From the NCBI GenBank assembly GCA_951213105.1, contig OX578140.1:31828518-31892517 (forward strand): a DNA stretch of 64,000 bases, given 5' to 3'. The notes under the pieces are model-generated. The model saw only the letters and a program-made list of their open reading frames with translations. It was not told the origin of the DNA and ran no database searches. Source of the stretch: Amaurobius ferox (Eukaryota > Arthropoda > Arachnida > Araneae > Amaurobiidae). Positions 36,241 through 46,001 of this stretch are shown here, piece by piece. The translations under genes and the position numbers were made by a program. Every line of letters begins with the position of its first letter. The first letter of the stretch is position 1.

Positions 36241-36560
36241 TTGCCACATTTAAGCATTCGGAGAATGGTTGCTATATTTGGCGATTTGTTGCCATTGTGA
36301 CTTTTGGAGATTTTTCGAAGGTTTGAGAACTTTCTCGAGATATTTGCCACATTTAAACATTCGGAGAATGGTTGCTATATTTGGCGATTTGTTGCCATTG
36401 TGACTTTTGGAGATTTTTCGAAGGTTTGAGAACTTTCTCGAGATATTCTTCGAGATATAAGCCCCTTCTGGAAGTTTCTACGGAGAGTATATAAAAAAAG
36501 AATCTTCGCGCAGTTGGAGAGCAGTTAACGTGATACGAACTACACTCTTTTGCAAAAAAA
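36241..36560 (+). mobile_element. LTR-1 fragment with 103 bp U3 duplication
   Basis: Homologous in reverse orientation to 58.67-59.12 kb: TTCGAAGG, TGGAAGTTTCTACGGAGAG, a TATA box TATATAAAAA at 36488-36498, then ACGTGATACGAACTACA. Upstream of the TATA box a 103 bp unit (TTGCCACATTTAAGCATTC...CTCGAGATAT) occurs twice in direct tandem, at 36,241 and 36,344. This resembles duplicated U3 enhancers. The outer boundaries are not resolved. Confidence 0.6.
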
Positions 36561-36879
36561 AAAAAAAAAAACGAAGCATCCCTAAAAAATAATCCGATCA
36601 TCTCGAAATTTTGCATGCAAATTCCTTTATACCAAGTATGTAAATGATTAAATTTTCAAGGCCAGTGAGTGTTAACTTCGGTCATAGCGCGCGTTTCTAC
36701 TGCGCAACTAGCATCCTATAAAACAGGTTAAAAATGTGGACGGTTTATTTTTGCTCGCTATCGCCGTTGCAGTTCCGTGGAGACACAACCAATAATGTCA
36801 TTATGACGTTACCGAAGATCTTATAAGCAATTAGACGAGTTCTAACTAATAACTAATAGTTCTAACTAATAGTCGAGAT

Positions 36880-37307
36880 GCATGAAACTGGCCGGCCATA
36901 ACGAGTAATAGGCCACCACCTACACAGAATGGACACTGCTGGCAGCAATGGTTGCTGCAAGGAACTCATCGGCGGAATGAAGGCTCTGGAAGGTCAAGGT
37001 GCACGAATGTGAGGCAAGATCAGATGATTGTGTGGCAGGCCCAAACTGGCCCAACGGCATCATTGTCCGCCATCCAATGTGCTACAGCCTCTTTAGTACC
37101 ACCCGTGGTACCTTCCACCATCTTCTGGCGCTTGGCTGAGGTGGGGTTACGCTCACGACAGCATTTAAGACCTCTGCCCATAGCGCCATAACATCGACAG
37201 AGTCGTTTGGAGTGGTGTAGCCGAGAATTATGGCTTCCAGTTATACACGACTGACAGTTATATACGACTAAGACATTTATAGTTTTCAATATACGCGTTT
37301 TGCTCAT
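36880..37307. other. GC-richer segment, uncharacterised
   Basis: Base composition rises sharply against the surroundings. The minus-strand frame at 37,020-37,307 (95 codons) reads RLCRCYGAMGRGLKCCRERN with several cysteines, then AKRQKMVEGTTGG. I do not recognise it. It could be a decayed retroelement or host-gene exon. No splice sites, start or conserved neighbour support a gene call. Confidence 0.3.
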
Positions 37308-37334
37308 TCCTGGTGTCTTTTACTGCCCATTAGA

Positions 37335-37560
37335 TAATGTTCTACAAATAATTGGCTTTCTTCGTCTATCTCGCGTTGTTTCTGAGTTCGTTAACGTAGC
37401 GTTTTTAAATTTTCCGCTAGAAGCACTGCAATCATTTGTTTTCGATCGGGAATGGTTACTTTACTGCTGATAGGCCTAATGTGTACTGTACACCCATGAG
37501 CCTTTTCTTACAGAAATATCTGAGTGCTTACGAACTTTCCTAGGAACCCTGTAGATACAG
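37335..37560. repeat. R-G dispersed fragment, copy 2
   Basis: AATGTGTACTGTACACCCAT and GAACTTTCCTAGGAACCCTG match 26.75-26.84 kb. Confidence 0.45.
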
Positions 37561-39192
37561 GCAACATGTAAGACGTGAGATTAATCGGCCTAATATGCCA
37601 CATTTAAAGGAGAAATCCGTTAAAATCACCTTCGCAGCAAAAATTGTGCAAATATATTCTGCTGTTGCTTTTAAGGCATTTGTTCTACTAATATACGGAA
37701 TGGAATCGACTTACAATACTATGAGACTAGGAGAAATTTGGGCTATGTAATATACCAAATGATTTATGATATCTAATAAGCCATACAAAGGCCCTGACTG
37801 GTAGGCTCCAGTTTACAACAGCCCTGACCCGAGAGGGCATGAAAGCCATAAATAAGGGGGCTTCATTTGCAGGTGTGGTCAAGCGAGAAAAATTATTGGA
37901 GGCGAAAGCTGAAACCATGGGATTGGTTAAAGGTTTAACCAATGAGGATGTATTTTTCCACATCGCCCTGAGGACAACCAATGAGATATGAAGAGGCATA
38001 TCTGGACCTCAGGCAAAACCGATGTGGCAACAGGTAGAAGGTTCAACAGACGAGATTAGAATATGTATTAAGTTACTCATACAGTTTAGTCATGATAAGA
38101 TATTCAATAAGTGACACAACCTGCATGCAATCATGATGCAGTCATGATGCAGCGACGGAAGAAGCGAGACCAGTATGGTCTTTATAAGATCTCGACAACT
38201 TTTTCCAATTTGTAGCCAAATGATTTGGAAGCAGATTTAGTTGAAAGTAAAATTACAAGTTCCAGAAAATCCAATTTTCTGGGGATAACGCCATCAGCAG
38301 AATTTTAATTACGCCATTAATTAATTTTGGAATACTGTTATTCCATTTTGAGAGACATTCTGAAAGTGGCGTCAAATGCGTTTAGTCGAAAGGGATACGT
38401 ACTGCTGAGAAAGAAAGATTTGAATAGAAGGAAGTTTGATTTTTCTCTAAAAGCGACCACGTAATAAACTGTAATAACCGTAATAGAAGTCAATATTTCC
38501 GCTTGTCTGTCACACTTTCACGTAAAATTACTTATTTCAAATGTGTCCTGATGTTTTGGAAGCGAAAGTGCTGCAGGTGGATGGATAAGAGAGAATCTGT
38601 TGCATAACTTTGTGCACACTGTGACGGGAATTATGTCTAGTATCTGGAAAAGAACAATATAATCACTTACAACGTGCACGCTTTTAATGAGATCCCGGAT
38701 TTAAAGAGAAATTATGAACTTTGAAATGACACTATTCAAATTTAATTTTAATTTGTTTGTTCTTAATGAGCATTATTTTATATTTCACCGGATTTAACAA
38801 GCATGGGAAATTGAAACAAAAGTCGAAAAAGCAGATCAAATCTGAGTAAAATATAAAAGAAAATCGTATAAAATGAATGCAGATGCAGAAAGTTAGCGGC
38901 ATAAACATGAAAATCTAAGGAGGGTGATCTTCTAATCTAGTTTATGAAAAGCTCTGTTAGAAGATGCGGTTATGAAATTGGTTATAAGTATCTACTGAAT
39001 TATTTTGTGCGACAAAACACACATTAATGCATATTAAATTAGAAAGGAATGAAATAAAATGACTGTTAAAGAAATCATTTGCTGCCCAGGTTTTCTCTGC
39101 CATAATATGTATCTGAATAACGATATAGACATATTACATATTTAAATTTTCAGACATCAGCCTTATCGAACTCATGTGAGAAAAATATCATA
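37561..39192. other. Unassigned DNA with one possible ORF remnant
   Basis: A plus-strand frame at about 37,798-38,000 reads LQFTTALTREGMKAINKGAS...ETMGLVKGLTNED and shares its last motif with 1.77 kb. No other coding sign. The rest is AT-rich and unassigned. Confidence 0.35.
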
Positions 39193-39210
39193 GTCTCAAC
39201 AACCAACCAA
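39193..39210. repeat. 18 bp target-site duplication, left
   Basis: GTCTCAACAACCAACCAA is exactly repeated at 40953-40970. The bases beyond both ends differ, so the match is bounded. Confidence 0.85.
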
Positions 39211-40952
39211 GCCAAGACGTTTTGCTTTCGGGGTGCCTGCGTCTCAGACGCGTAACCCCACATCTCAAATATAAAATGTCCATTCGTTATAGCGAAGATA
39301 GCAATAGCGATCAGTGTTTGCACTCATCTCAGAAGAGGGTGCTGTGCTGTAGTTGACTGGATGTTGAATGACGATGGAAATTCTTGTCCTGGGAGGCTGA
39401 ACTCGTAAGTAGGTACTGGAAAGGAAAGGGGGCGGGGCAGGGCTAGAGCCAATCAAAAAGATCGACGAGTTTACAAGTTAAGTTTAAGTTACAAAATTAC
39501 AGGTTACACTTTAAAATAAAACTTTTGATAAATGGATATGATAAATAAGTGGATAAATAAATAACTAAATAACTTTTACAATTTACAGATTTAAATTCCC
39601 TTGCTTGTTGTGGAAAAAAGAGGCCCTTTTCAGGGGACACAAAAAAGGTCTGCGTGATGGAGTGCAGACGCTAGCATCTTTTGAGATGCTATAAATACAA
39701 ATTAAGTTCAATCTAAAAAGCAAATTTAAAATGCTTTAAAGTGTTAAATCTCTAAAGGATAAAGGAACGTGGACAAGGTGTCGCTAACATGCAACGCGAG
39801 AGGCAAATGCAAGCCATACTATTGGCCCGTGACTAGGCCGTGAAAGAAGAGTCGAAAAAACAAGTCCTTGAATCGGAGTGGCGCCATCTATCTTCGATCC
39901 GCGAGAGTAGCTGAAAAACTAGGAAACACCCGTTTGAGGGACTAGGTAACGACACTTTTTCCATTCGGTCTCGTTAGAGCCAAACAGAATGTGTCGAGGC
40001 CTGCGCTTCCTAAGATAGGAAGGCGCGATCGGGTCATAGACCTGATCGACGTCTCTCATACAGAGTCTACTGGAGTTTTTCTTGTAAAAATTTTGAGTGG
40101 ATAGCCCAATATACTCTGTAATGCCAGAGATTTTAAGGTCATGATGTATCACTTCATTCTGGACATATCTAGGAGCATTAACAATGCATCGCAAGACTTT
40201 ATTTTGGAACACTTGCAATTTCCCTATGTGGCCTTTTGCTGCCGACCCCCATACTGGACAGGCATACAAAAGGCTCGGTACGATGATCTGTTTGTAAACA
40301 ATCAACTTGTTTTCAAGGGAGAGATGGGAATTCCTACCGAGGAGGGGCAGGAGAGCTCTGTACGTTTTGCCAGTTGATTCAATCTTTTTAGTGATATGCT
40401 CTTTGTAGGTTAAGTGGGCGTCCAGGGTGACGCCCAGGTACTTGGCTGAATGTGCAAAAGGGATGGGTTCATTGAAGATGTTGAGCATGAAATTTCCGCT
40501 GACTCCTCGGTGGTTAGGCTTGAAAATGACAACTGCACTTTTGGTCGCGTTAATTTTGATTCTCCAGGTGATGAGCCAGTGCTCAAGGCTATTCTTAATA
40601 TAGGTCTGCAGTGTGTTAATCGAGTGTTGTGGTGCTTGGCTACTAGCAATCAACGCTGTGTCATCTGCAAAGATGGCCAGCTTAACATGAGGTGTGCTTG
40701 GAATATCGTTGATGTATATGTTGAAGAGCAGAGGGCTGAGGTTTCCTCCCTGAGGAACTCCGGCCTTGATTGGTCTAATTGAGGAGAGAGTTTTATCAAC
40801 TCGTACGTAGAAAGAACGATTAGTGAGGTACGAGTTGATGATGGTCAAAAGTTGAGTCGAAATGCCAAGTCGCACCAGCTTGGAAATAAGCCCAGGCAGA
40901 TAAGTTTTATCAAAGGCCTTAGCCACGTCAAAAAATACTATGGTAATATACT
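39211..40952 (-). mobile_element. 5'-truncated Jockey-like LINE insertion, 1,742 bp
   Basis: Bounded by the 18 bp direct repeats. On the minus strand it starts inside reverse transcriptase motif A, continues to the ORF2 stop at 39,919, and has about 0.7 kb of 3' untranslated sequence ending CAAAACGTCTTGGC with no poly(A) visible. The target was a (TTGG)n-like tract, still visible on the 5' side at 40,971-41,034. Confidence 0.85.
39919..40950 (-). CDS. Reverse transcriptase C-terminal part of a Jockey-clade LINE ORF2 (partial)
   Basis: 343 residues of LINE ORF2. In order: FFDVAKAFD (RT motif A, the first catalytic Asp), VPQGGNLSPLLFNIYI (motif B), AIFADDTALIA (motif C, catalytic FADD), KYLGVTLD, then a thumb and C-terminal tail with the RKRRPRHILF motif typical of Jockey-type ends. 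No RNase H domain follows. The endonuclease and RT fingers are lost to 5' truncation. The frame can be extended to an ATG at 41,034, but those 28 residues (GWLIGWLFGG...) come from the flanking CCAA repeat and are not part of the protein. All visible catalytic residues are intact and there is no internal stop, so the insertion looks fairly young. It cannot transpose by itself. The family assignment is from motif recognition, not a search. Confidence 0.9.
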   Translation of the reverse strand, partial: YITIVFFDVAKAFDKTYLPGLISKLVRLGISTQLLTIINSYLTNRSFYVRVDKTLSSIRPIKAGVPQGGNLSPLLFNIYINDIPSTPHVKLAIFADDTALIASSQAPQHSINTLQTYIKNSLEHWLITWRIKINATKSAVVIFKPNHRGVSGNFMLNIFNEPIPFAHSAKYLGVTLDAHLTYKEHITKKIESTGKTYRALLPLLGRNSHLSLENKLIVYKQIIVPSLLYACPVWGSAAKGHIGKLQVFQNKVLRCIVNAPRYVQNEVIHHDLKISGITEYIGLSTQNFYKKNSSRLCMRDVDQVYDPIAPSYLRKRRPRHILFGSNETEWKKCRYLVPQTGVS

Positions 40953-40970
40953 GTCTCAACAACCAACCAA
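40953..40970. repeat. 18 bp target-site duplication, right
   Basis: Second copy of GTCTCAACAACCAACCAA, which runs straight on into the CCAA-type repeat. Confidence 0.85.
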
Positions 40971-41036
40971 CTAACCAACCAAATAACCAATCAATTAACC
41001 CACCAAATAACCAACCAATTAACCAGCCAACCAACT
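40971..41036. repeat. (CCAA/CCAAT)n simple repeat
   Basis: Interrupted tetranucleotide tract of CTAACCAACC and AATTAACC words. It is the pre-existing landing site of the LINE. Confidence 0.9.
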
Positions 41037-42427
41037 ACCATCGATTTGAATACTAACTTTGATATCAATCTACTGTATTTATCGCAATACGATGAATATA
41101 GTACACATTTGGTTTAAAACCCAAGATACATTGGTTTCAATAATACTGCATTATAACTTCGTAATATTCTGTAGATTTTAATGTAAAACTACTATTATCA
41201 ACAGACCAAAATATATTACCATTATTCTCTAAACTTGTTGAGTAAATTATTTGAACAATCGTTAGAAGTAATTATATTCTAAATATATTTTTATTCAACT
41301 GAAGAATTCTGATCTGTATTCAGGTTTGGAGGGGAAAAAATTCAAATACTCCCCCGAGTTTGTTCCTGTGCGATCTTAAGTGGTTAGTTTAACAATTTGC
41401 AATGCCAGATTTGTAGGGAAATATTTCCCTACGAATCCCTAAGCAAACAACTTTTAATTAGATTGCTATCTGTATAAATATGGAAACGATGTGTTTGATT
41501 TGTTATATCCCTCTTTTGTCATCGGAAATAATTTGACTATACATCTGAAAATAATACATTCGATTTATGTAAACGGTTATGGTTACTTAATGGTATTTAT
41601 ATTAATTTATATACAATTTCTTTAAGGAATTCTATAAAGAAATTGTATGTGGGCAGTACAGGATTTTCCCTACATAATGTAATGATTTTATTTTTTCAAA
41701 TAATCACGTACAATATCTGTACATGATTCGTACATGCACAGTGTTTGTGGCCTTGAAGAGTAAATTGAATTTTGAAGTTTTTTCTGGTGGCATTATGTGA
41801 CACTATATTCAAATGTTTAAGTTGTTTAAGTAATGTTTAAGTTCTTGTTTAGCTCAAATTTTATTTAAAAATGGAGAGGGAAAAATTATGAGCTACCTCA
41901 GATCAACATACTCCATATATTGATGAATAAAAAAAATCCTTACTGTATAACCCTCAAATGAAACGTCTTAGATCCACCAGCCAGACATAAATAAATTTCT
42001 CGCCCTTACACAATGAAAATGTTTGTGCGTGTACCTGTGTACTTGTGTATGTCGATTGTTTAAAAAATATGAACATTTAAATCCAAAAGTCCTTCAAAAT
42101 TATTTTGAGGTTTTGTACTTTGGTGTTAGTTTTACTATTTATATCATTAATGAATAATGTACCGGCTATGTTGCCGCGGAGTGTTGCCGCGGCGTAAAAC
42201 CTGCTTAGCCGGGGAGTGGGGATCACCAACTCTACACACACACACACACACACACATGCCAGTCAATTTGTGGTACCTTACTCTTCAATTTGTATTGTAT
42301 TCCATTTTTCAATTTGGATAGCTGTGTTAGTATTCGATTGAGTTCGGCAGCTTTGCGCCAACATTTCGAATATTTATATTCTTATTTATTTATTTATTTA
42401 GTAGTATACTAAATTGTATTACATTTG

Positions 42428-42465
<38 letters not shown>

Positions 42466-42479
42466 AAAGTTTAAAAATC
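41037..42479. other. Unassigned DNA with an R-A end and microsatellites
   Basis: An R-A-like left end (TGTGGGCAGTACAGGATTTT, CCCTACATAATGTAATG) lies at 41,648-41,695 without a clear right end. (CA)n lies at 42,235-42,256, (TTTA)n near 42,383-42,400 and (TA)n at about 42,437-42,462. No gene. Confidence 0.55.
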
Positions 42480-43092
42480 CAATGAAAGAATAGAGAGAAT
42501 TTTCAACTCAAAAAACCCCAACATTGCAAAATGTCTTACAAATAATAGTATCGAACAGAGAATCATCAATCAAGTGTAAAATATAAATGCAAGCCTCTAG
42601 TCATCAAGCTGAAGACAATCAAAAAACATCAATGGAAAGGAATCGATAAATAATTTCAAATAAAATCCAAGCATAAAAGCTTTACACGTGACAAGCCCTA
42701 GGCCTAATAATGAATTGTTCATTTCGATAAAATTTTTTATCAAGTCCAGGTATTTCATAAAAATGAACACAAAATGCATGTTTCTGATATCAGTGATAGA
42801 TTATATCTATAAACTTTGATAACCTGGATAACAAGCATAAAGATTGAAAAATAATAGAAAACAAGAATATCTGAAAAAACACTGAATACGAGCCTTGAAT
42901 AAAAAGACCAATGATGCCAATCTCAAAAAATAAAAAGTTGAGAACTGCTGTTGCCAATCGTGAGAAAGAAATAACAGTAATGCGAAAAGACCATAAAAGG
43001 TGATATTCAACAGTAAGAACATGTAAATACATGGTAATGCTTATTCAAGAGAAAGTGGATGTCAGGCTAAAATAAGATACTAAGGAGATAAT

Positions 43093-43530
43093 TTAAGTAT
43101 AATCTACCATTCCAAACTTTTTAACTATACTATGTACTAAATAAGCTGGATATTTATATAATTTGATAGTAATTTTAAGTTTATTAATATGTATAGCATG
43201 AACTTTTTTATCAGATAATCCATAAATTCTAAAGAACTGATTAAGTACAATATTTCTAAACAATTGAATCGAGTTACAGGAATTAAAAGGTAATAATTTA
43301 TTAATGTTAAAGTTAAAATAGTCTTTTTTATCATATAAATTAGTAACTATTATTCTATTAGCAGGTTCAATATTAAGATTTAAGTCCAAAAAATTAATGT
43401 TATTACTAATAGTGGCTTCATTAGGAATTAGTTCCAAATTATCCGGATAGAAATCTATACCTATGACACAGTTGCCTGTAAAAGCACATGTATATATTTC
43501 AGATTTTGGGAAAAATTTAAGTATTTTTAT
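43093..43530 (-). pseudogene. C-terminal part of a YVDD-type reverse transcriptase (Penelope-like or related), fragment
   Basis: The minus-strand frame is open from about 43,530 to the stop at 43,093. It reads FYPDNLELIPNEA..., INFLDLNLNI, NLYDKKDYFNFNINKLLPFN. In many animal single-RT-domain retroelements the region just after the catalytic YVDD has the same order: PxxLEL, FLDL, YDKRxDFNF. The catalytic core is missing: at 43,532 the sequence switches to an RTE-like LINE on the other strand. The core of a similar element is at 63.15-64.0 kb, so the two may be the halves of one family. Sequence to about 42,480 may be its 3' untranslated region. Penelope-like is my best guess. The motifs alone do not exclude another lineage. 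Confidence 0.65.
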
Positions 43531-44358
43531 TTTTTAAGCTCCAGTTGGGTACGATATTGCTAAATTAAAGGATAAGAGGATTCACGAGAAATTCAATACT
43601 GAATTGAAAACCAGATTCTCTGTTTTAGAGAATAATGAAGTAATTTTGGAGGATATAGAACAGTAGAGTCAGCTGCAAACCATTTTTTTCAAAACAGCAG
43701 CAAATACTATTGGGAGAAAAGAAAAGAGAAAGAATAAGGAATGGATCACTGGTGAAACATGGAAACTTATTGAAGTCAGAAGGAAAATAAAGAGTTTTCT
43801 TGACAGTACTAAATCCAAAAGACTGCATCAAGTTTATAACGAGCAATACAGAGAAGCAGATAAGAATGTCAAAAGAAGCTCTAAGAAAGACAAAAGGAAA
43901 TACTTTGATGATCTAGCTAGTGAAGCACAAAATGCTGCTAAAACTGGCCGCACAAGAATTATTTACCAAATAATCAAACAAATAAGTGGTGAAGTAAAAT
44001 ACATGAATGTGGAGTAAAATATGAGAATAGCAAACTTTTATCTGTTGAAGCGGAATTTGAAGAAAGGTGGCGATAACATTTTGAAAAACACTAAATGCTT
44101 ATAACATTGACACTAGCGAGCAGCCAGTGCTCACATTTGATTCGCCACGTACCTTAAACATTTCTACAGAGGAAATCTCGATGACCGAAATTAAAAACGC
44201 TTTGAAGGTGTTAAAATCCAATAAAACCTGTGGAAATGATGCGATTGTTGCAGAAATGGTTAAGTTTGAAGTCACTGCTAGATATATGAAAACAATGCTT
44301 AACCTTATCTGGGAAACTGGGAATGTACCAGAGAAATGGAAAAAAGCAACTATAATTA

Positions 44359-44390
44359 GAAAAGAACAGTAAAATTTTACTGTTCTTTTC
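44359..44390. repeat. 32 bp perfect palindrome
   Basis: GAAAAGAACAGTAAAA is followed by its exact reverse complement with no spacer. It sits precisely at the left edge of the 335 bp insertion, so it belongs to the inserted element or was formed during insertion. Confidence 0.97.
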
Positions 44391-44539
44391 GTGATTTATG
44401 CTCGATTTTTTGAATCTGCGCAAAATGTTTTGTATTTTTGTATTCTCCTTAGATAAACGTAAGTTTATTGATAATTGTATTTATGCAAATTTGTCACCTT
44501 TTCTGGTCTATATATGAACGATCATCCCTATTTCCACGT

Positions 44540-44583
44540 GGCCACTGATGAAGAGCATATTTACGCTCGAAAGCGCTCTGGCC
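44540..44583 (+). ncRNA. Hammerhead ribozyme-like motif (minimal type I layout)
   Basis: Read in order: stem I 5' strand GGCCA (44540-44544); catalytic CTGATGA (44545-44551); one extra A (44552); stem II GAGC (44553-44556), 8 nt loop, GCTC (44565-44568); catalytic GAAA (44569-44572); a very short stem/loop III GCGC (44573-44576); TC (44577-44578), the expected N-U-H cleavage site; stem I 3' strand TGGCC (44579-44583). Stems I and II pair perfectly. The tiny stem III is the form described for Penelope-like elements. The extra A between CTGATGA and stem II departs from the consensus and could reduce or abolish cleavage. Confidence 0.65.
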
Positions 44584-45339
44584 TTTTTAAGTTTTGTACG
44601 TCCTAAAGAAGTGAAATAAAAGATCTTCTATTATAGTTGTGTGCTTGTTGTTTCTGCTGGTTGAAATCAGACGTGATGCCAATTTTATTTATTTATAATT
44701 AAAATACCTAAAAAGGGAGATATTTATTCCTGTGAGAATTGGAGAGGTACTACTTCAATGTCTATTCTAGCTTAAGTTTTTGGAAGAGTTATTGTTAACA
44801 GATAAAAAAAAAAGAAATTGAGAAAGTTTTAAGTGAGGAACAACCAGGATTTCGAAGTAGAGGTGGAACCACTCAACATATTTTCACTTTGAGAAACACC
44901 ATTGAGCAAAGCATTGAACATAATGCATCTCTATATTTAAATTTCATTCATTTTAGAAGATCATTTGATACTATTGGCAGAGATATGTTATGGAAGATAC
45001 TTGATAGTTATGGAATCCCACAAAAAAATATTAACGTTATTAAGTTGCTTTATTGAAACACCAGCTGCTGTGTTGAAGTAAATGAAAAATAGAGCCTTTC
45101 CAAATTAAATCAGATGTGTAACAGGGATGTGTGATGTCAGGTTTATTATTTTTTATAGACATTGAGTTACGCCCCAAGGTCTTATGTGGCACTGGGCACG
45201 ATGCGTGATGATGATGATTTTTTAAGTTTGATTTAGCTATATTTTAAGTTTCAGTGACACCAATGAAAAATTAATTTCAAAGCAAGTCTCCAGGCAAGGA
45301 AGGCGTCATAAAACTCAATTATTCTCTAATCGTGGTCAA

Positions 45340-45790
45340 AGCTGCATGTGTTTGTCTGTTAGTAGGTTTGTCTTTTTGTCAGTTCACCTGATATCTCACG
45401 AATGCATGAAGCATTTCAAAAATAATTTAGCGTGATTATTAAAATTAGTGAATAGTGGAATCCTAATTATTTTAAACACAATTAAACGTTAAAAAAATGA
45501 AAATGTTCATATGAAGTTTAAAAAAATATTAAAAAATCATAAGTTTCAATAATCAGTATCGAATGAATCATTATTTTAAATGTAAGTTTTCATTAGATAA
45601 GAAATGTTATAAACTTTAGAACGTTAGCACGAACAGTTCTGTAACAATTATACAATTTTTGAAAATATCATTCAGAAGTCGGTGCCTTTTAGTAATAATA
45701 AATAAGTAAATATTTCATAGATAATTTTTTATCAGAAAACGAATGACACAGACTTTAGTTTTTTCTGTCTACAGAAATACAATTGTAAGT
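45340..45790 (-). repeat. R-A internal fragment
   Basis: Blocks such as CACGAATGCATGAAGCATTT, TTAGAACGTTAGCACGAAC and GAAAACGAATGACACAGACT correspond to the interior of R-A. Both ends are missing. Confidence 0.5.
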
Positions 45791-45837
45791 TGTCCTTCTG
45801 TCTATCTGATTATCTCAGAACGAGATAATTCGATTTT

Positions 45838-45963
45838 TTTACTTTCCTTATATACATAATGTATAAGGAAAGTATTGTGGCGGGGTCGAAATATCGAATT
45901 TGAGTTTTCGACAGGAGAGCACGCTTCAAGCATCCCCGATCACGAATCAAACATTTTTGAAGT

Positions 45964-46001
<38 letters not shown>

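Larger units (their letters stand above)
44351..44701. mobile_element. 335 bp insertion with 8 bp target duplication inside the LINE
   Basis: TATAATTA at 44351-44358 and 44694-44701 flanks the insert 44359-44693. Removing it restores a continuous LINE reading, KKATI-IKIPKKGD, which fixes both edges. The insert opens with a 32 bp perfect palindrome, contains a hammerhead-like fold at 44,540-44,583 and has AATAAAA near 44,617. It encodes no protein. Hammerhead motifs are established in Penelope-like elements and in small non-autonomous retrozymes. Either could be the source. Confidence 0.8.
43532..45217 (+). pseudogene. Decayed RTE-type LINE ORF2, split by an insertion
   Basis: Pieces in order on the plus strand: an RTE-like linker (APVGYDIAKLKDKRI..., KEWITGETWKLIEVRRKIK) with a stop near 43,663; RT fingers from about 44,106 (ISMTEIKNALKVLKSNKTCG, MLNLIWETGNVPEKWKKATI); then, after the insertion, KIPKKGDIYSCENWRG, EEQPGFRSRGGTTQHIFTLR, FDTIGRDMLWKILDSYGIP and a damaged QGCVMSG. 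Just past motif B it jumps to GGCACTGGGCACGATGCG and a (GAT)n end, the type of 3' tail common in RTE elements, so motif C is deleted. Several stops and frameshifts show an old, dead copy. The endonuclease is absent at the 5' junction with the RT fragment. Confidence 0.8.

Noticed and set aside
40141..40782. Frames antisense to the LINE RT (plus strand)
   Set aside because: They are shadows of a well-supported RT frame on the minus strand. No motifs of their own.
40953..41034. An apparent signal or membrane segment at the N-terminus of the LINE RT frame
   Set aside because: It is encoded by the CCAA simple repeat and target duplication outside the element.
42597..43032. Small minus-strand proteins downstream of the RT tail
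   Set aside because: Three short, overlapping, T-rich frames in different phases. More likely the 3' untranslated region of the retroelement.
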